A stretch of DNA of 64,000 nucleotides. Origin: Pseudanabaena sp. lw0831 (GTDB lineage Bacteria; Cyanobacteriota; Cyanobacteriia; Pseudanabaenales; Pseudanabaenaceae). The stretch covers positions 1-64,000 of the forward strand of contig NZ_BBJB01000016.1 of NCBI RefSeq assembly GCF_016584665.1, read 5' to 3'. Position numbers and translations under genes: made by a program. The notes under the pieces were generated by a model. The model was not told the origin of the DNA. It did no database searches and saw only the letters and a program-made list of their open reading frames with translations. Positions within the stretch are counted from its first letter, which is position 1; every line of letters begins with the position of its first letter. This document shows, piece by piece, positions 16,827 through 26,162 of this stretch.

Positions 16827-16938
16827 TTGTAAAATATTGCTACACTAAGCCAAAAAACACTTGACACTGAAAAAAAACGATAATAATGAGGAACAGGATA
16901 TTCATTGTTTTTTCCTTTCGGTGTGAGGATTATTTAAG

Positions 16939-18738
16939 TTGGCTGTAAAATCTTGTCGATCTAAGCAAAGCTGTCAGTTGTTACTCCTTAGTACAGTTAT
17001 TTCCTATTCTGCGTTTCTCAGCAACGGCGCTAACGCAGAAACCCAATCAACTCAGGTTAATCTAAGTTCCAAATCTGATTCCAGTCTGATCCATTCGATT
17101 GGCAACGATCCGACGGTTGTGAGTCCATCCCAATCGGTAAGTCAACCGAAGACTGGTGAATCAGCGATTATTCATCAAATTAATCAAGAGCTAGTTTCTA
17201 GCCCTGCTACTAAGAAAGCTGAAGGCGTTAGCTCTGTCTCCCAACTCAGTGATGTACGACCAACTGACTGGGCTTTCACCGCCTTGCAATCTCTGGTAGA
17301 GCGCTATGGTTGTATTGCTGGTTATCCCGATCGCACTTTTCGCGGCAAACAAGCAACTAGTCGCTACGAATTTGCTGCTGGTTTAAACGCTTGCTTGGAT
17401 AAGATCAACGAAATCATCTCCGCAGGTTTAGCCGATAAGGTCAGCAAAGAAGATCTCGCTACTTTACAAAAACTTCAAGAAGAATTTGCTGCGGAACTAG
17501 CAACCCTTCGCGGTCGCGTCGATGCTCTAGATGCTAAGACGACCAAATTAGAAGCACAGCAATTCTCGACAACAACCAAACTTTATGGTCAAGCCATATT
17601 TGGTTTACAAGGACGACTAAATAATACTTCTAATATTCCTAGAACTCTAGGGACTAGAGTTGCCGATCCTGCAACTAACGTTAATTTTGGCTATCTAGCT
17701 CAACTTAGTCTCGTTACACAGTTTCCCGATCGAGGTATTCTGCTAACTAGTTTGCAAGCAGGTAACTTATCAACCGATGCTCCAATTACTAGCTTTGCTG
17801 CACTAAACAATAACTTTACTCGGCTTGGGTATGAAAGCAGTACGGGTAATACCTTTACTCTCAGTGATCTCAACTATCGATTTCTGATTGGCAGTAATCT
17901 TGGCATCATTGTTGGCGCAAGGGGAGTCAATGCGATTAACGTCTTCCGCGGTCCTAATCGAGTTGAAAGTGCAGGAAGCGGTCCTATTTCTTTGTTTGCT
18001 CAGCGAAATCCCGTGATTAGCCTCAACGCGGGACAGGCTGGACTAGGCTTTGACTGGAAAATTGGTAAGGATGTGAGCTTGCAGGGAGTCTACTCAGCAG
18101 GAAATTCCGCTAGTGCATCTGGCGATGGTGGTTTGTTTGGTGGTCCAACTTCAATTGGTGTGCAGTTGGCTGCCAATGTATTTGAGCGAATTGATGTTGC
18201 GCTTTACTACCTCAATTCCTATACTAACAACGGCACATTGAATAGTGCTGTTGGTGACACAATTATTGGCGTTGTTGCTCCAGTTGCATCAAATTTCAGT
18301 ACAAATGCCTTTGGCGGAACAGTGTCATGGCAGCCGACCAGAAACTTCAATCTTGGTGGGTGGGTAGGCTTTACGACATCAAGTATTCGAAATTCTGGGT
18401 TTTCTGGATCGGTTGAGACTTTCAACTGGATGACATTTGCTAATTTTCTTGATATATTCAAAGAAGGTGATCTAATAGGACTATATGTTGGTCAACCTCC
18501 ACGTATCACCAGCAGTAACCTTAGTGGCAATATTAACTTTCCTAGTATTCTGAGCAGTACTGGCGGAGTTCCTAGTTCTCAACCCGCTTCGACTACGCAT
18601 GTCGAAGCATTCTACAGATTTCCTATTTCCAAAAATATTAGTATTACTCCAGGGCTTGTGTTTGTTTTTAGTCCTGGCAACACTGCTACTAGTGACACTG
18701 TCACAATTGGGGTAGTCCGAACAACGTTCACGTTCTAA
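16939..18738 (+). CDS. SLH-domain outer-membrane porin (cyanobacterial iron-uptake porin, OprB-like)
   Basis: 599 residues: a signal peptide ending at about NGANA (35), an S-layer-homology domain at about 100-155 (DVRPTDWAFTALQSLVERYG; FRGKQATSRYEFAAGLNACL) that anchors to peptidoglycan, a coiled coil at about 170-210, and a beta-barrel to the C-terminal VVRTTFTF. It would form an outer-membrane channel for inorganic ions or iron. The start is a TTG, with GAGG twelve bases upstream; no better start exists in frame. Confidence 0.92.
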   Translation: MAVKSCRSKQSCQLLLLSTVISYSAFLSNGANAETQSTQVNLSSKSDSSLIHSIGNDPTVVSPSQSVSQPKTGESAIIHQINQELVSSPATKKAEGVSSVSQLSDVRPTDWAFTALQSLVERYGCIAGYPDRTFRGKQATSRYEFAAGLNACLDKINEIISAGLADKVSKEDLATLQKLQEEFAAELATLRGRVDALDAKTTKLEAQQFSTTTKLYGQAIFGLQGRLNNTSNIPRTLGTRVADPATNVNFGYLAQLSLVTQFPDRGILLTSLQAGNLSTDAPITSFAALNNNFTRLGYESSTGNTFTLSDLNYRFLIGSNLGIIVGARGVNAINVFRGPNRVESAGSGPISLFAQRNPVISLNAGQAGLGFDWKIGKDVSLQGVYSAGNSASASGDGGLFGGPTSIGVQLAANVFERIDVALYYLNSYTNNGTLNSAVGDTIIGVVAPVASNFSTNAFGGTVSWQPTRNFNLGGWVGFTTSSIRNSGFSGSVETFNWMTFANFLDIFKEGDLIGLYVGQPPRITSSNLSGNINFPSILSSTGGVPSSQPASTTHVEAFYRFPISKNISITPGLVFVFSPGNTATSDTVTIGVVRTTFTF

Positions 18739-18764
18739 ATTATTAATTCATGAGGATCATCAAA

Positions 18765-19442
18765 ATGAAATCTATTTTTCGTGTTATTTCTTTCGGGCTG
18801 CCTCTTGCAGCTGCGATCGCGACTATCTCCACTGAAGCTGCTTTTGCTCAACTTACAAGTCTTCCATTTACTGGAACTGTATCTGGAACTGTATTTACCA
18901 ATGGTGCAATTTCTCTTAACAGTTATTCGCTGCTCAGCCCCATTGGCACTATCTCATCAAGTACTGGCACTATAACCAGTCTTACATCATCGAATGCTCC
19001 AAATATTGTTGTGAACTCGATTTTAACTGCGAGCGGCACAACAACAGGTGGCGTTGTATTCAATGATGGTAGAACTGCAAGTTTCATTGCTGCACCAACA
19101 ACCGTTACTAATGCGATTGTTACATCTATTTCTGGTCCTTTAGTAATTGGGATTCCACCAGTTGCTAATACAAACGTAAGTTTGCAGATTAACAGTGGAA
19201 ATATTACTATTCCCGATAGCTCTATTGTTGCTGCTCCTCCCACTCCATTCACCACGCAGACAGTTACAGTTCAAAGTCCTGGAATTGCTAGCGCTCTTGT
19301 GATACTCGATCCTGCCTTTATTGCTGCTAACCCTGGCATTAGTTCGACAATCGTTACGGCTTTTTCTTCTGTAGCATTTCCTGTCAGCCCTGGCACATAT
19401 AGTTCCTCTCTATCTTCAAAAGTATCGCCATTTTTAAACTAA
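18765..19442 (+). CDS. Secreted Ser/Thr-rich protein of unknown function
   Basis: 225 residues: signal peptide MKSIFRVISFGLPLAAAIAT ending near AFAQ, then a Ser/Thr/Ile/Val-rich chain with almost no charged residues (for example GTISSSTGTITSLTSSNAPN), typical of extracellular beta-rich proteins. ATG 18765 is preferred: AGGA lies eight bases before it. It follows the porin by about 25 bp and may share its transcript. Family not recognised. Confidence 0.65.
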   Translation: MKSIFRVISFGLPLAAAIATISTEAAFAQLTSLPFTGTVSGTVFTNGAISLNSYSLLSPIGTISSSTGTITSLTSSNAPNIVVNSILTASGTTTGGVVFNDGRTASFIAAPTTVTNAIVTSISGPLVIGIPPVANTNVSLQINSGNITIPDSSIVAAPPTPFTTQTVTVQSPGIASALVILDPAFIAANPGISSTIVTAFSSVAFPVSPGTYSSSLSSKVSPFLN

Positions 19443-19457
19443 TTAATACTAGGACAA

Positions 19458-19518
19458 AATTGAAACTGAAAAAAGAGTGATAGTGCTTTGCACTATCACT
19501 CTTTTTTCAGTTTCAATT
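19458..19518. terminator. Long hairpin, core GATAGTGC-TTT-GCACTATC
   Basis: A perfect inverted repeat with 29-bp arms (AATTGAAACTGAAAAAAGAG outward), 16 bp after the secreted-protein stop. Confidence 0.95.
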
Positions 19519-19586
19519 ACTGGACTTGTTGAAATAAAGTTAAAATAAGGCATGATCTCTACTCCCTATTTTTTAGTAATGTTGTT

Positions 19587-20480
19587 ATGGTTGCAAATCC
19601 ATTCAAATTCTCTCTCAAATTACCATTACTAATTGGTCTGAGTTTGCTATCGGCGATCGCATCCATAATCTTTGGTGTATCCCGTGCCGATGCATTGCAA
19701 GCAATGCTCAGACCCAATACCCCAAAACTTGGTGATACGGTATCAGTTTGGATCGCGACTGATAAATCTGGGACAACAGCACCAACTGTATCGATGAATA
19801 ATAAGCAGTTTCCTGCGTTTGCGATGTCCCCAAATCGTTGGCGAGCATTTATTCCTACGACTCCACTCGACAAGGCTGGACTAAGACAGGTGGTGGTAAG
19901 CGCCGAGGGTTTACAGCAAACTTTGCCTATGCAATTAGGCGATCGCCAATTTCCTACGCAAAGTATTTGGCTTAATGATTCGGGTAGTGGGTCGGAACCG
20001 ACAGATTATGAATGGGATAAGGTTTCGGCTTTTAAAAAATTAGTTACTCCTCAGAAATTCTGGAATGGCGCTTTTTTAAGACCTAATGATGGTGAGATTA
20101 CGACAGGTTTTGGGGTACAGCGCTATTACAATGGCGAGTTTGCCAATGACTATTACCATCGTGGAGTGGACTATGCAGGCGGCACTGGTTCACCTGTGAT
20201 TGCACCAGCATCTGGCTATATCCGCTTAGTGGGTAATGTATCGCAGGGCTTTCTTCTCCATGGCAATACAATCGGCTTAGATCACGGTCAGGGTGTAGCA
20301 AGTATCTTTTTGCATCTCAGCAAAATCTATGTAAAAGAAGGAGATTTTGTGAAAGCTGGTCAATTAATTGGCGCAGTTGGTGCGACGGGTGCTGTCACTG
20401 GGCCACACTTGCATTGGGGGCTGTATGTGAATGGTGAAGCGATCGATCCTGTCGCTTGGCGATATGAAGGTGTGGAATAG
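19587..20480 (+). CDS. M23 (LytM/NlpD-type) peptidase
   Basis: 297 residues with an N-terminal membrane or signal segment (PLLIGLSLLSAIASIIFG), an immunoglobulin-like region, and a C-terminal M23 domain with zinc motifs HRGVDYAGGTGSPVIAP (about 192-208) and GPHLHWGLYVNG. It would cleave or regulate cleavage of peptidoglycan cross-links in the periplasm. The zinc ligands look intact, so it may be active. Confidence 0.92.
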   Translation: MVANPFKFSLKLPLLIGLSLLSAIASIIFGVSRADALQAMLRPNTPKLGDTVSVWIATDKSGTTAPTVSMNNKQFPAFAMSPNRWRAFIPTTPLDKAGLRQVVVSAEGLQQTLPMQLGDRQFPTQSIWLNDSGSGSEPTDYEWDKVSAFKKLVTPQKFWNGAFLRPNDGEITTGFGVQRYYNGEFANDYYHRGVDYAGGTGSPVIAPASGYIRLVGNVSQGFLLHGNTIGLDHGQGVASIFLHLSKIYVKEGDFVKAGQLIGAVGATGAVTGPHLHWGLYVNGEAIDPVAWRYEGVE

Positions 20481-20489
20481 CTGTCCTGT

Positions 20490-20534
20490 TAAGCTTATAA
20501 AAGAAAGTGCCTTGCACTTTCTTTTATAAGCTTA
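20490..20534. terminator. Hairpin, core AAAGTGC-CTT-GCACTTT
   Basis: Perfect 21-bp arms TAAGCTTATAAAAGAAAGTG plus C, in the 60-bp gap between the M23 peptidase and the TldE/PmbA gene. Confidence 0.92.
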
Positions 20535-20543
20535 GCGATCGCC

Positions 20544-21845
20544 ATGACAATTAATCCTGAACAATTATTAGAACTTGCGCTCAAATCTGGGACTGAAGCT
20601 GCTGAAGTATATGCATCAAGCTCAGTTTCACGCCCAGTATTTTTTGAGGCAAATCGACTGAAGCAGTTAGAGAGTGTTGACTCAGAGGGTGTGGGGCTAC
20701 GGATTTGGAAAGATGGTAGGGTGGGCTTAGCGATCGCTTATGGTGCGGTGGAGCCTAAGGACTTGGTGCAGCAAGCGATCGCTTTGAGTGCCTTGAATGA
20801 ACCTGAAGAAATTTTATTAAGAGCATCAACGGTTGCTGACTATCCAAAACTTTGTGGGCAGGAAGTTAGTGTTGAGAAAATGATTAATTGGGGTAAACAG
20901 GCGATCTCGCAGGTTCTTGATCGTTACCCTGAGGCAGTATGTGGAGCAGATTGGGATTGTGGGCGTGAGACAGTACGAATCCTTAATAGCAAAGGTTTGG
21001 ACTGCGGCTATACCGATATTACGGTGGATGGCTCTTTGAATGCTGAGCTAACGCGGGGAGACGACTTTCTCAATGTTTGGTATGGTCAATCGGAGCGTGA
21101 TAATTTACCGCCTGAAGCGATCGCTAAAAAAGTATTGCAATATCTCGATTGGGCAAAGAAAAATGCACCTGCACCATCGAGCAAGTCGCCTGTGATCTTT
21201 ACGGGCAAGGCGGCGGATTTGTTGTGGGGTGTAGTTGCGATCGCGATGAGTGGGAGACAGGTTCAACAAAAAACAACACCTTGGCTAGACAAAGTTGGAC
21301 AACCCGTAATTTCTGATATTTTTACCGTTACCCAACATCCAGATTTTGGGGTTTATAGTTCACCCTTTGATGATGAAGGTACACCAACGCAGGAAACTGC
21401 TTGGATTGATCATGGAGTTTTACAAGGGTTTTACGGTGATATGCGAACTTGTAAGGAATTGGGAATTGCTGCTACGGGTAACGGCTTTCGCGGAGATTTG
21501 GGCAACTATCCTAGTCCTGGGCTATTTAATTTAGCGATCTCTGCTAGTCAAACCATCCAAGGCGATATTTTGGAACTGGCGGCAACTTTAAAAAATGGCT
21601 TGATCGTCGATCAAGTCTTAGGTGACGATACGGATGTATCAGGAGATTTTTCGATTAATGTCGATTTGGGCTATCGCGTCAAAAACGGCAAAATTATTGG
21701 ACGGGTCAAGGACACGATGCTGTCTGGAAATGTCTATGCTGCACTCAATCATGTCGTGGCGGTAGGTAGCGATCGGCAGTGGCATGGTTCGCTATATGGG
21801 TCTGCCATGATCGTTGAAGGGCTATCGATCACTAGCCGAGACTAA
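20544..21845 (+). CDS. TldD/PmbA-family metalloprotease partner (TldE/PmbA-like)
   Basis: 433 residues of the TldD/TldE family, which processes small peptides and proteins. The C-terminal half carries the family signature (LGDDTDVSGDFSINVDLGYR, VKDTMLSGNVY), but the HExxxH zinc motif of TldD is absent, so this is the TldE/PmbA-type partner. A TldD partner is expected elsewhere in the genome. Confidence 0.88.
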   Translation: MTINPEQLLELALKSGTEAAEVYASSSVSRPVFFEANRLKQLESVDSEGVGLRIWKDGRVGLAIAYGAVEPKDLVQQAIALSALNEPEEILLRASTVADYPKLCGQEVSVEKMINWGKQAISQVLDRYPEAVCGADWDCGRETVRILNSKGLDCGYTDITVDGSLNAELTRGDDFLNVWYGQSERDNLPPEAIAKKVLQYLDWAKKNAPAPSSKSPVIFTGKAADLLWGVVAIAMSGRQVQQKTTPWLDKVGQPVISDIFTVTQHPDFGVYSSPFDDEGTPTQETAWIDHGVLQGFYGDMRTCKELGIAATGNGFRGDLGNYPSPGLFNLAISASQTIQGDILELAATLKNGLIVDQVLGDDTDVSGDFSINVDLGYRVKNGKIIGRVKDTMLSGNVYAALNHVVAVGSDRQWHGSLYGSAMIVEGLSITSRD

Positions 21846-21847
21846 TT

Positions 21848-21894
21848 CCTAGAAGCCTTTGCCAGTTGCGCAGCGACTGGCAAAGGCTTCTAGG
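21848..21894. terminator. Hairpin, core CCAGTTGC-GCA-GCGACTGG
   Basis: Arms CCTAGAAGCCTTTGCCAGT and complement, with one mismatch, two bases after the TldE gene stop. Confidence 0.92.
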
Positions 21895-21974
21895 GTTTTG
21901 TTATTTTTTTGAATGGCAATTGCTATAATGTCTAAGTTACTTGTGTAGCAACTTATCAAAGTACATTTTCTCTT

Positions 21975-22048
<74 letters not shown>

Positions 22049-22083
22049 TCATGAAATGTATACCTATAAGTAGCTAAAACCCC

Positions 22084-22122
22084 AAAATCCATACTGCCCG
22101 CGCAGCGGGCGGTATGGATTTT
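22084..22122. repeat. Hairpin, core GCCCGC-GCA-GCGGGC, after tRNA-Arg
   Basis: Arms AAAATCCATACTGCCCGC with one mismatch. Flanks AAGTAGCTAA (left) and AATTA...TACTTATA (right) form a weaker outer stem like that of the copy at 58537-58640. Confidence 0.9.
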
Positions 22123-22175
22123 GTTTCTGTTTTTTTAATTATGCCGAGGTACTTATACACTTGCATATTAGACAG

Positions 22176-22236
22176 ATCAAAAAAAACAAAAGAGAGTTGC
22201 GGCACTTTACGCCGCAACTCTCTTTTGTTTTTTGAT
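22176..22236. repeat. Long hairpin, core GTTGCGGC-ACTTTAC-GCCGCAAC
   Basis: Arms ATCAAAAAAAACAAAAGAGA(GTTGCGGC) match apart from A/T-run length, in the gap before the hybrid kinase gene. Confidence 0.92.
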
Positions 22237-22309
22237 TTTGTCCTAATTTAAAATTGCTATATATCAAATAAAAGTGTTAGATTTTGATAAACGCAGTCAG
22301 TTTTAAATT

Positions 22310-24019
22310 ATGCAAAAAAATACAAATTTCGTGTTAGTAGTTGATGACGAGATTGAGATTCAAAGACTTTTTAAGCAGCGATTTAAAAAAAGAATTCTAT
22401 CTAAAGAACTAGATTTTATATTTGCTTCAAATGGAATAGAAGCTTTAGAAATCCTGAAAGAAATAAATTATATCTCAATGATCCTTACTGATATTAGGAT
22501 GCCTAAGATGGATGGGCTATCCTTAATTTCAAAATTAATAGAAATCGATCAAAACATAAAAGCAGTAGTGGTTTCAGCCTATGGAGATATGCAAAATATT
22601 CGGATTGCGATGAATTGCGGAGCTTTTGATTTTGTGACTAAACCCATTGATTTTGAGGATTTAGAAATAACAATTGACAGAACATTTGCTTTTGTTTCTC
22701 ATTTGCGGGAACAACAAAAACAACTTGAGGAAACTCTTGCACAGGTGAGGGTACTAGAGCTGAAGGAAATAGCTTTAGCTCATGACAAAGAGCTTGCCGA
22801 ATCAGCAAATCGGGCCAAGAGTGCTTTTTTAGCCAATATGAGTCACGAAATCCGTACACCGATGAATGGGGTAATTGGAATGACGGATTTATTGTCAACC
22901 ACTAATTTGACAGAAGAACAGCGAGATTACGTACAAATCATTCATGATAGTGGTGATTCCCTTTTAACAATTATTGATGACATTCTTGATTTTTCTAAAA
23001 TTGAATCAGGAATGCTAAAAATAGAAGACCGATCGCTGGTTTTGGAAGATATCATCAGGTCTGTCAATGAACTGTTGAGTAAACAAGCAAGCGACAAGAG
23101 TATCAGTATTCAATATTCGATACATCCTGATATCCCTCATAATTTATTAGGTGATGCGGCAAGGATACGTCAAGTTTTAATCAATCTCTTAGGTAATGCG
23201 ATTAAATTTACTCTGCAAGGCAATGTTGCGATCGCTGTCGAGCCTCGGTTAATCGCAAATGGTGATGAATTATGCGAATTAATCTTTGCGGTTGAAGATA
23301 CAGGTATTGGTATTAAAGTTAATCAGTTGAATTTGTTGTTTCAACCATTTACTCAAGCTGATTCTTCCATCAGTCGTCAGTATGGCGGCACAGGACTAGG
23401 GCTTGCCATTAGTAAGCGTTTAGTTGAGTTAATGGGAGGTACTATTTGGGTCGAGAGTCTTGGTCAAATTGGTGGTACTCCTCCTGATCATTGGAAATTT
23501 AATCCTGAAACGACACGTCCTCAAGGCTCTGTATTCTACTTTACTCTCATGCTAGGAACTGCACCGACAGAAGTTTCCACTTCTCCAATATCCAGCAATC
23601 AAACCATCCAAACAATTTTATCTTCTTTAGCTCAAGAAACTACTCCATTAACTAGTTTACAAGTTCTTATTGCTGAAGATAATCTCGTTAATCAAAGAGT
23701 GCTGCAACTATTTCTAGAAAAACTTGGTTATCGTCCGACGATCGCCCAAAATGGCTTTGAAGCTTTAGAGGCAATCAAGCGTCAAACGTATGATGTAATT
23801 TTTATGGATATGCAAATGCCGAAAATGGATGGAATTACTGCTGCTAAACAGATTCGTCAAGATTGGGGTCAACAGCCTTGGATTGTGGCTTTAACTGCTA
23901 ATGCTTTACCAGAAGATCGTCAATTATGCTTAGATGCAGGGATGAACGACTTTATTACTAAGCCAATTCAGATTGAGGATGTTGTAAATATTTTTGCTAG
24001 ATATAGCAATTCAAAATAG
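22310..24019 (+). CDS. Hybrid sensor histidine kinase, REC-HisKA-HATPase-REC
   Basis: 569 residues, soluble, with no sensor membrane segment. N-terminal receiver (VLVVDDEIEIQRLF; phospho-acceptor D in MILTDIRMPKMDG), coiled coil at about 130-160, HisKA box with the H in FLANMSHEIRTPMNGVIGM (about residue 182), ATPase motifs (LINLLGNAIKFT, DTGIGIKV, GGTGLGLAIS), and a C-terminal receiver with D in DVIFMDMQMPKMDG (about 500). All catalytic residues look present. Two receivers imply that an upstream phosphorelay controls it. No cognate output gene is adjacent. Confidence 0.95.
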   Translation: MQKNTNFVLVVDDEIEIQRLFKQRFKKRILSKELDFIFASNGIEALEILKEINYISMILTDIRMPKMDGLSLISKLIEIDQNIKAVVVSAYGDMQNIRIAMNCGAFDFVTKPIDFEDLEITIDRTFAFVSHLREQQKQLEETLAQVRVLELKEIALAHDKELAESANRAKSAFLANMSHEIRTPMNGVIGMTDLLSTTNLTEEQRDYVQIIHDSGDSLLTIIDDILDFSKIESGMLKIEDRSLVLEDIIRSVNELLSKQASDKSISIQYSIHPDIPHNLLGDAARIRQVLINLLGNAIKFTLQGNVAIAVEPRLIANGDELCELIFAVEDTGIGIKVNQLNLLFQPFTQADSSISRQYGGTGLGLAISKRLVELMGGTIWVESLGQIGGTPPDHWKFNPETTRPQGSVFYFTLMLGTAPTEVSTSPISSNQTIQTILSSLAQETTPLTSLQVLIAEDNLVNQRVLQLFLEKLGYRPTIAQNGFEALEAIKRQTYDVIFMDMQMPKMDGITAAKQIRQDWGQQPWIVALTANALPEDRQLCLDAGMNDFITKPIQIEDVVNIFARYSNSK

Positions 24020-24194
24020 TTTTTGGAAGAGAGTACCCTTAAGTTCCCCGCTCGAAAAATCATCGCCTCAAAATCAAAGTTGCAATCTCGCTCGATTATC
24101 GGTAGCATAGGGGATAATAAAAAATGTAATAAAACGCAACAATCAAATATATTTGATTTTATAAAAATAGGAAATTTGAGTAAGGAGTAACACA

Positions 24195-25076
24195 ATGCAG
24201 CAGGGCAAAGCCCTAACTGTTCCAATCGGTGTGATGGGAGCAGCACAGGGATTTAATCCGACGATACTACTGCTACTGGGTTCGATCATTTTAGGAACTG
24301 CATCGACAACAGGGTATTGGATATGGGGCTGGGCGCACTGGCTCGTATTTGTTTGTAATTTTTCGGCGCTCTATGTATTAGGGACAGTAATTCATGATGC
24401 TTGCCATAATGTTGCTCACCCCAATCGCATTGTTAATGCAGCGATCGGACATATTGCAGCAATCTTGCAAGGGTTTGTGTTTCCCGTATTTACTCGAGTC
24501 CACATGCAGCACCACGCCCATGTGAATGACGAAGAAGATGACCCAGACCACTTTGTTTCAACAGGTGGCCCATTGTGGTTGATTGCAGCTCGCTTTTTCT
24601 ATCACGAAGTTTTCTTTTTTCAGCGTCGGCTATGGAGAAATTACGAGCTTTTAGAATGGGCAATAAGCAGGTTGATTGTAGTCGCCACATTGTTTGTGGG
24701 TTATTATTACGGATTTCTCGGCTACATGATGAACTTCTGGTTTGTGCCAGCAGCAGTTATGGGACTTTTGTTAGGCTTATTCTTTGACTATTTGCCCCAT
24801 CGTCCTTTTGTTGAGCGATCGCGCTGGAAAAATGCCAGAGTTTATCCAGGACGATTTTTGAATATCTTGTTATTAGGTCAGAACTATCACTTAGTTCACC
24901 ATCTTTGGCCGAATGTACCTTGGTATTATTACGAGAAAGCTTATTATCAAATGAAGCCTTTGCTCGATGCCAATGGCTCACCTCAGACCCTAGGGATTTT
25001 CAAGATGCCAGATCTAGCTGGTTTTATATACGATGTGTTTTTAGGTATTCGTTTTCACGGGCATAAACACAAATAA
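24195..25076 (+). CDS. crtR: Beta-carotene hydroxylase CrtR
   Basis: A membrane di-iron hydroxylase of the fatty-acid desaturase superfamily that adds 3-hydroxyl groups to carotenoids to make zeaxanthin and related xanthophylls. 293 residues with the three histidine clusters HDACHNVAH (about residues 69-77), HMQHHAH (100-106) and HLVHHLW (235-241), plus DHFVSTGGPLWLIAARFFYH, which is diagnostic for CrtR. A strong GGAG lies seven bases before the ATG. Two hairpins follow. Confidence 0.95.
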   Translation: MQQGKALTVPIGVMGAAQGFNPTILLLLGSIILGTASTTGYWIWGWAHWLVFVCNFSALYVLGTVIHDACHNVAHPNRIVNAAIGHIAAILQGFVFPVFTRVHMQHHAHVNDEEDDPDHFVSTGGPLWLIAARFFYHEVFFFQRRLWRNYELLEWAISRLIVVATLFVGYYYGFLGYMMNFWFVPAAVMGLLLGLFFDYLPHRPFVERSRWKNARVYPGRFLNILLLGQNYHLVHHLWPNVPWYYYEKAYYQMKPLLDANGSPQTLGIFKMPDLAGFIYDVFLGIRFHGHKHK

Positions 25077-25109
25077 AAAGGGTGGCGCTAAGCGCCACCC
25101 TTTTTATTT
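25071..25109. terminator. Hairpin, core GGTGGCGC-TAA-GCGCCACC
   Basis: Perfect 18-bp arms AAATAAAAAGGGTGGCGC that include the crtR stop codon and end in a T-run, so it resembles a true terminator. Confidence 0.93.
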
Positions 25110-25114
25110 AAAAA

Positions 25115-25159
25115 CCAAAAGAGTAAAGGCGGCGCTTAGCGCCGCCTTTACTCTTTTGG
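25115..25159. terminator. Hairpin, core GGCGGCGC-TTA-GCGCCGCC
   Basis: Perfect 21-bp arms CCAAAAGAGTAAAGGCGGCG plus C, directly beside the previous hairpin; the pair separates the convergent crtR and DUF760 genes. Confidence 0.94.
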
Positions 25160-25167
25160 GGCAATAG

Positions 25168-25467
25168 CTATAGGGTTTCTAAGGAATGATCTAGCTGCAT
25201 TCTCGTTTCCATTTGCCGAATGAAGTAACCTGTCATCATCGCGGAGCCAATTAATCCTGCTAAGTTTTCGCGATCAGTGGTGATGCTGACGTTGAAATGC
25301 TGTGGTGGCAATATACCCAGCAAGTTTTGAATATTTTGGTTAATAATTTGTTGCGCTTCAGGGGTGACGGACTGAGCAACTGTGGCTAAGGTTTCAGGTG
25401 ATTGATTTTTGAGATAATCGAGCAAAAGGTTTTTGCTGCTGGAGTTGAGTTCGCCTAGGTTAAACAT
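25168..25467 (-). CDS. DUF760 family protein
   Basis: 99 residues, a conserved cyanobacterial/chloroplast family (VTPEAQQIINQNIQNLLGIL; FNVSITTDRENLAGLIGSAM; TGYFIRQMETRM). Biochemical function is not established. Full length for the family, soluble and helical. Convergent with crtR. Confidence 0.88.
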   Translation of the reverse strand: MFNLGELNSSSKNLLLDYLKNQSPETLATVAQSVTPEAQQIINQNIQNLLGILPPQHFNVSITTDRENLAGLIGSAMMTGYFIRQMETRMQLDHSLETL

Positions 25468-25571
25468 ATGTAGATTCTCTGAATCTTGGATTCGCTAAAA
25501 ACATCTAAATATATTCTTACTGATGTGATCGCCAAGTTTTGAGTAGGAAAACCGTATTTCAACCGAATAAA

Positions 25572-25610
25572 AAAGTTCAAGAGCCTTGCTTTTCAAGGCT
25601 CTTGAACTTT
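25572..25610. terminator. Hairpin after ssb, core GAGCCTTG-CTTTT-CAAGGCTC
   Basis: Perfect 17-bp arms AAAGTTCAAGAGCCTTG, overlapping the ssb stop codon by two bases. Confidence 0.92.
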
Positions 25611-25980
25611 AAAAATCGTCGTCATAGCTGCCGCTACTACTGCTAGCTGCTTCATTGTCTTTGCGAGAACCAAGTAAATCTAGGCGATCAACACGAATTA
25701 CGGGCTTTTGGCGCTCATCACCAGTGGTGCGATCGTTCCAGCGATCAAATTTGAGCGATCCTGATATGCCAATTAAGCTTCCTTTTCTGACAAAGTTTTT
25801 CGCAACTTCGGCAGTTTTGTCCCACATTTCTAAGTCGAACCAATCAGGTGGATCATCGCGATTGCTGGTATTTCGATTAACGGCGATCGTGAAGTTGCAG
25901 ACCACTTTGCCAGACTCAAAGTATTTAACTTCAGGATCACGTCCTGCGCGTCCAACTAGGTGAACTTTGTTTAAGGTCAT
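25609..25980 (-). CDS. ssb: Single-stranded DNA-binding protein
   Basis: An OB-fold protein of 123 residues (MTLNKVHLVGRAGRDPEVKY; WFDLEMWDKTAEVAKNFVRK; GSLIGISGSLKFDRW), followed by a short Ser-rich tail ending in acidic DDDF, the tip that docks replication and repair partners. Complete. Confidence 0.95.
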   Translation of the reverse strand: MTLNKVHLVGRAGRDPEVKYFESGKVVCNFTIAVNRNTSNRDDPPDWFDLEMWDKTAEVAKNFVRKGSLIGISGSLKFDRWNDRTTGDERQKPVIRVDRLDLLGSRKDNEAASSSSGSYDDDF

Positions 25981-26069
25981 AGGACAATTATCAAAAAAGG
26001 TTTAGTCATCTTATCTGGTTTTACAGTAAAAACCAAGATTTAGATGTAGCGCCAGTAATTCTCATTATA

Positions 26070-26124
26070 AAAATTGGTTTTGTTGAAAGTCCGCCGAAGG
26101 CGGACTTTCAACAAAACCAATTTT
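26070..26124. repeat. Long hairpin, core AAGTCCGCC-GAA-GGCGGACTT
   Basis: Perfect 26-bp arms AAAATTGGTTTTGTTGAAAG (GTCCGCC...), located in the gap between the ends of ssb's upstream region and the beta-helix gene. Confidence 0.94.
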
Positions 26125-26162
26125 GGGATTTGCTCCGCATCTAAATCTTGATTTTGCGTCTG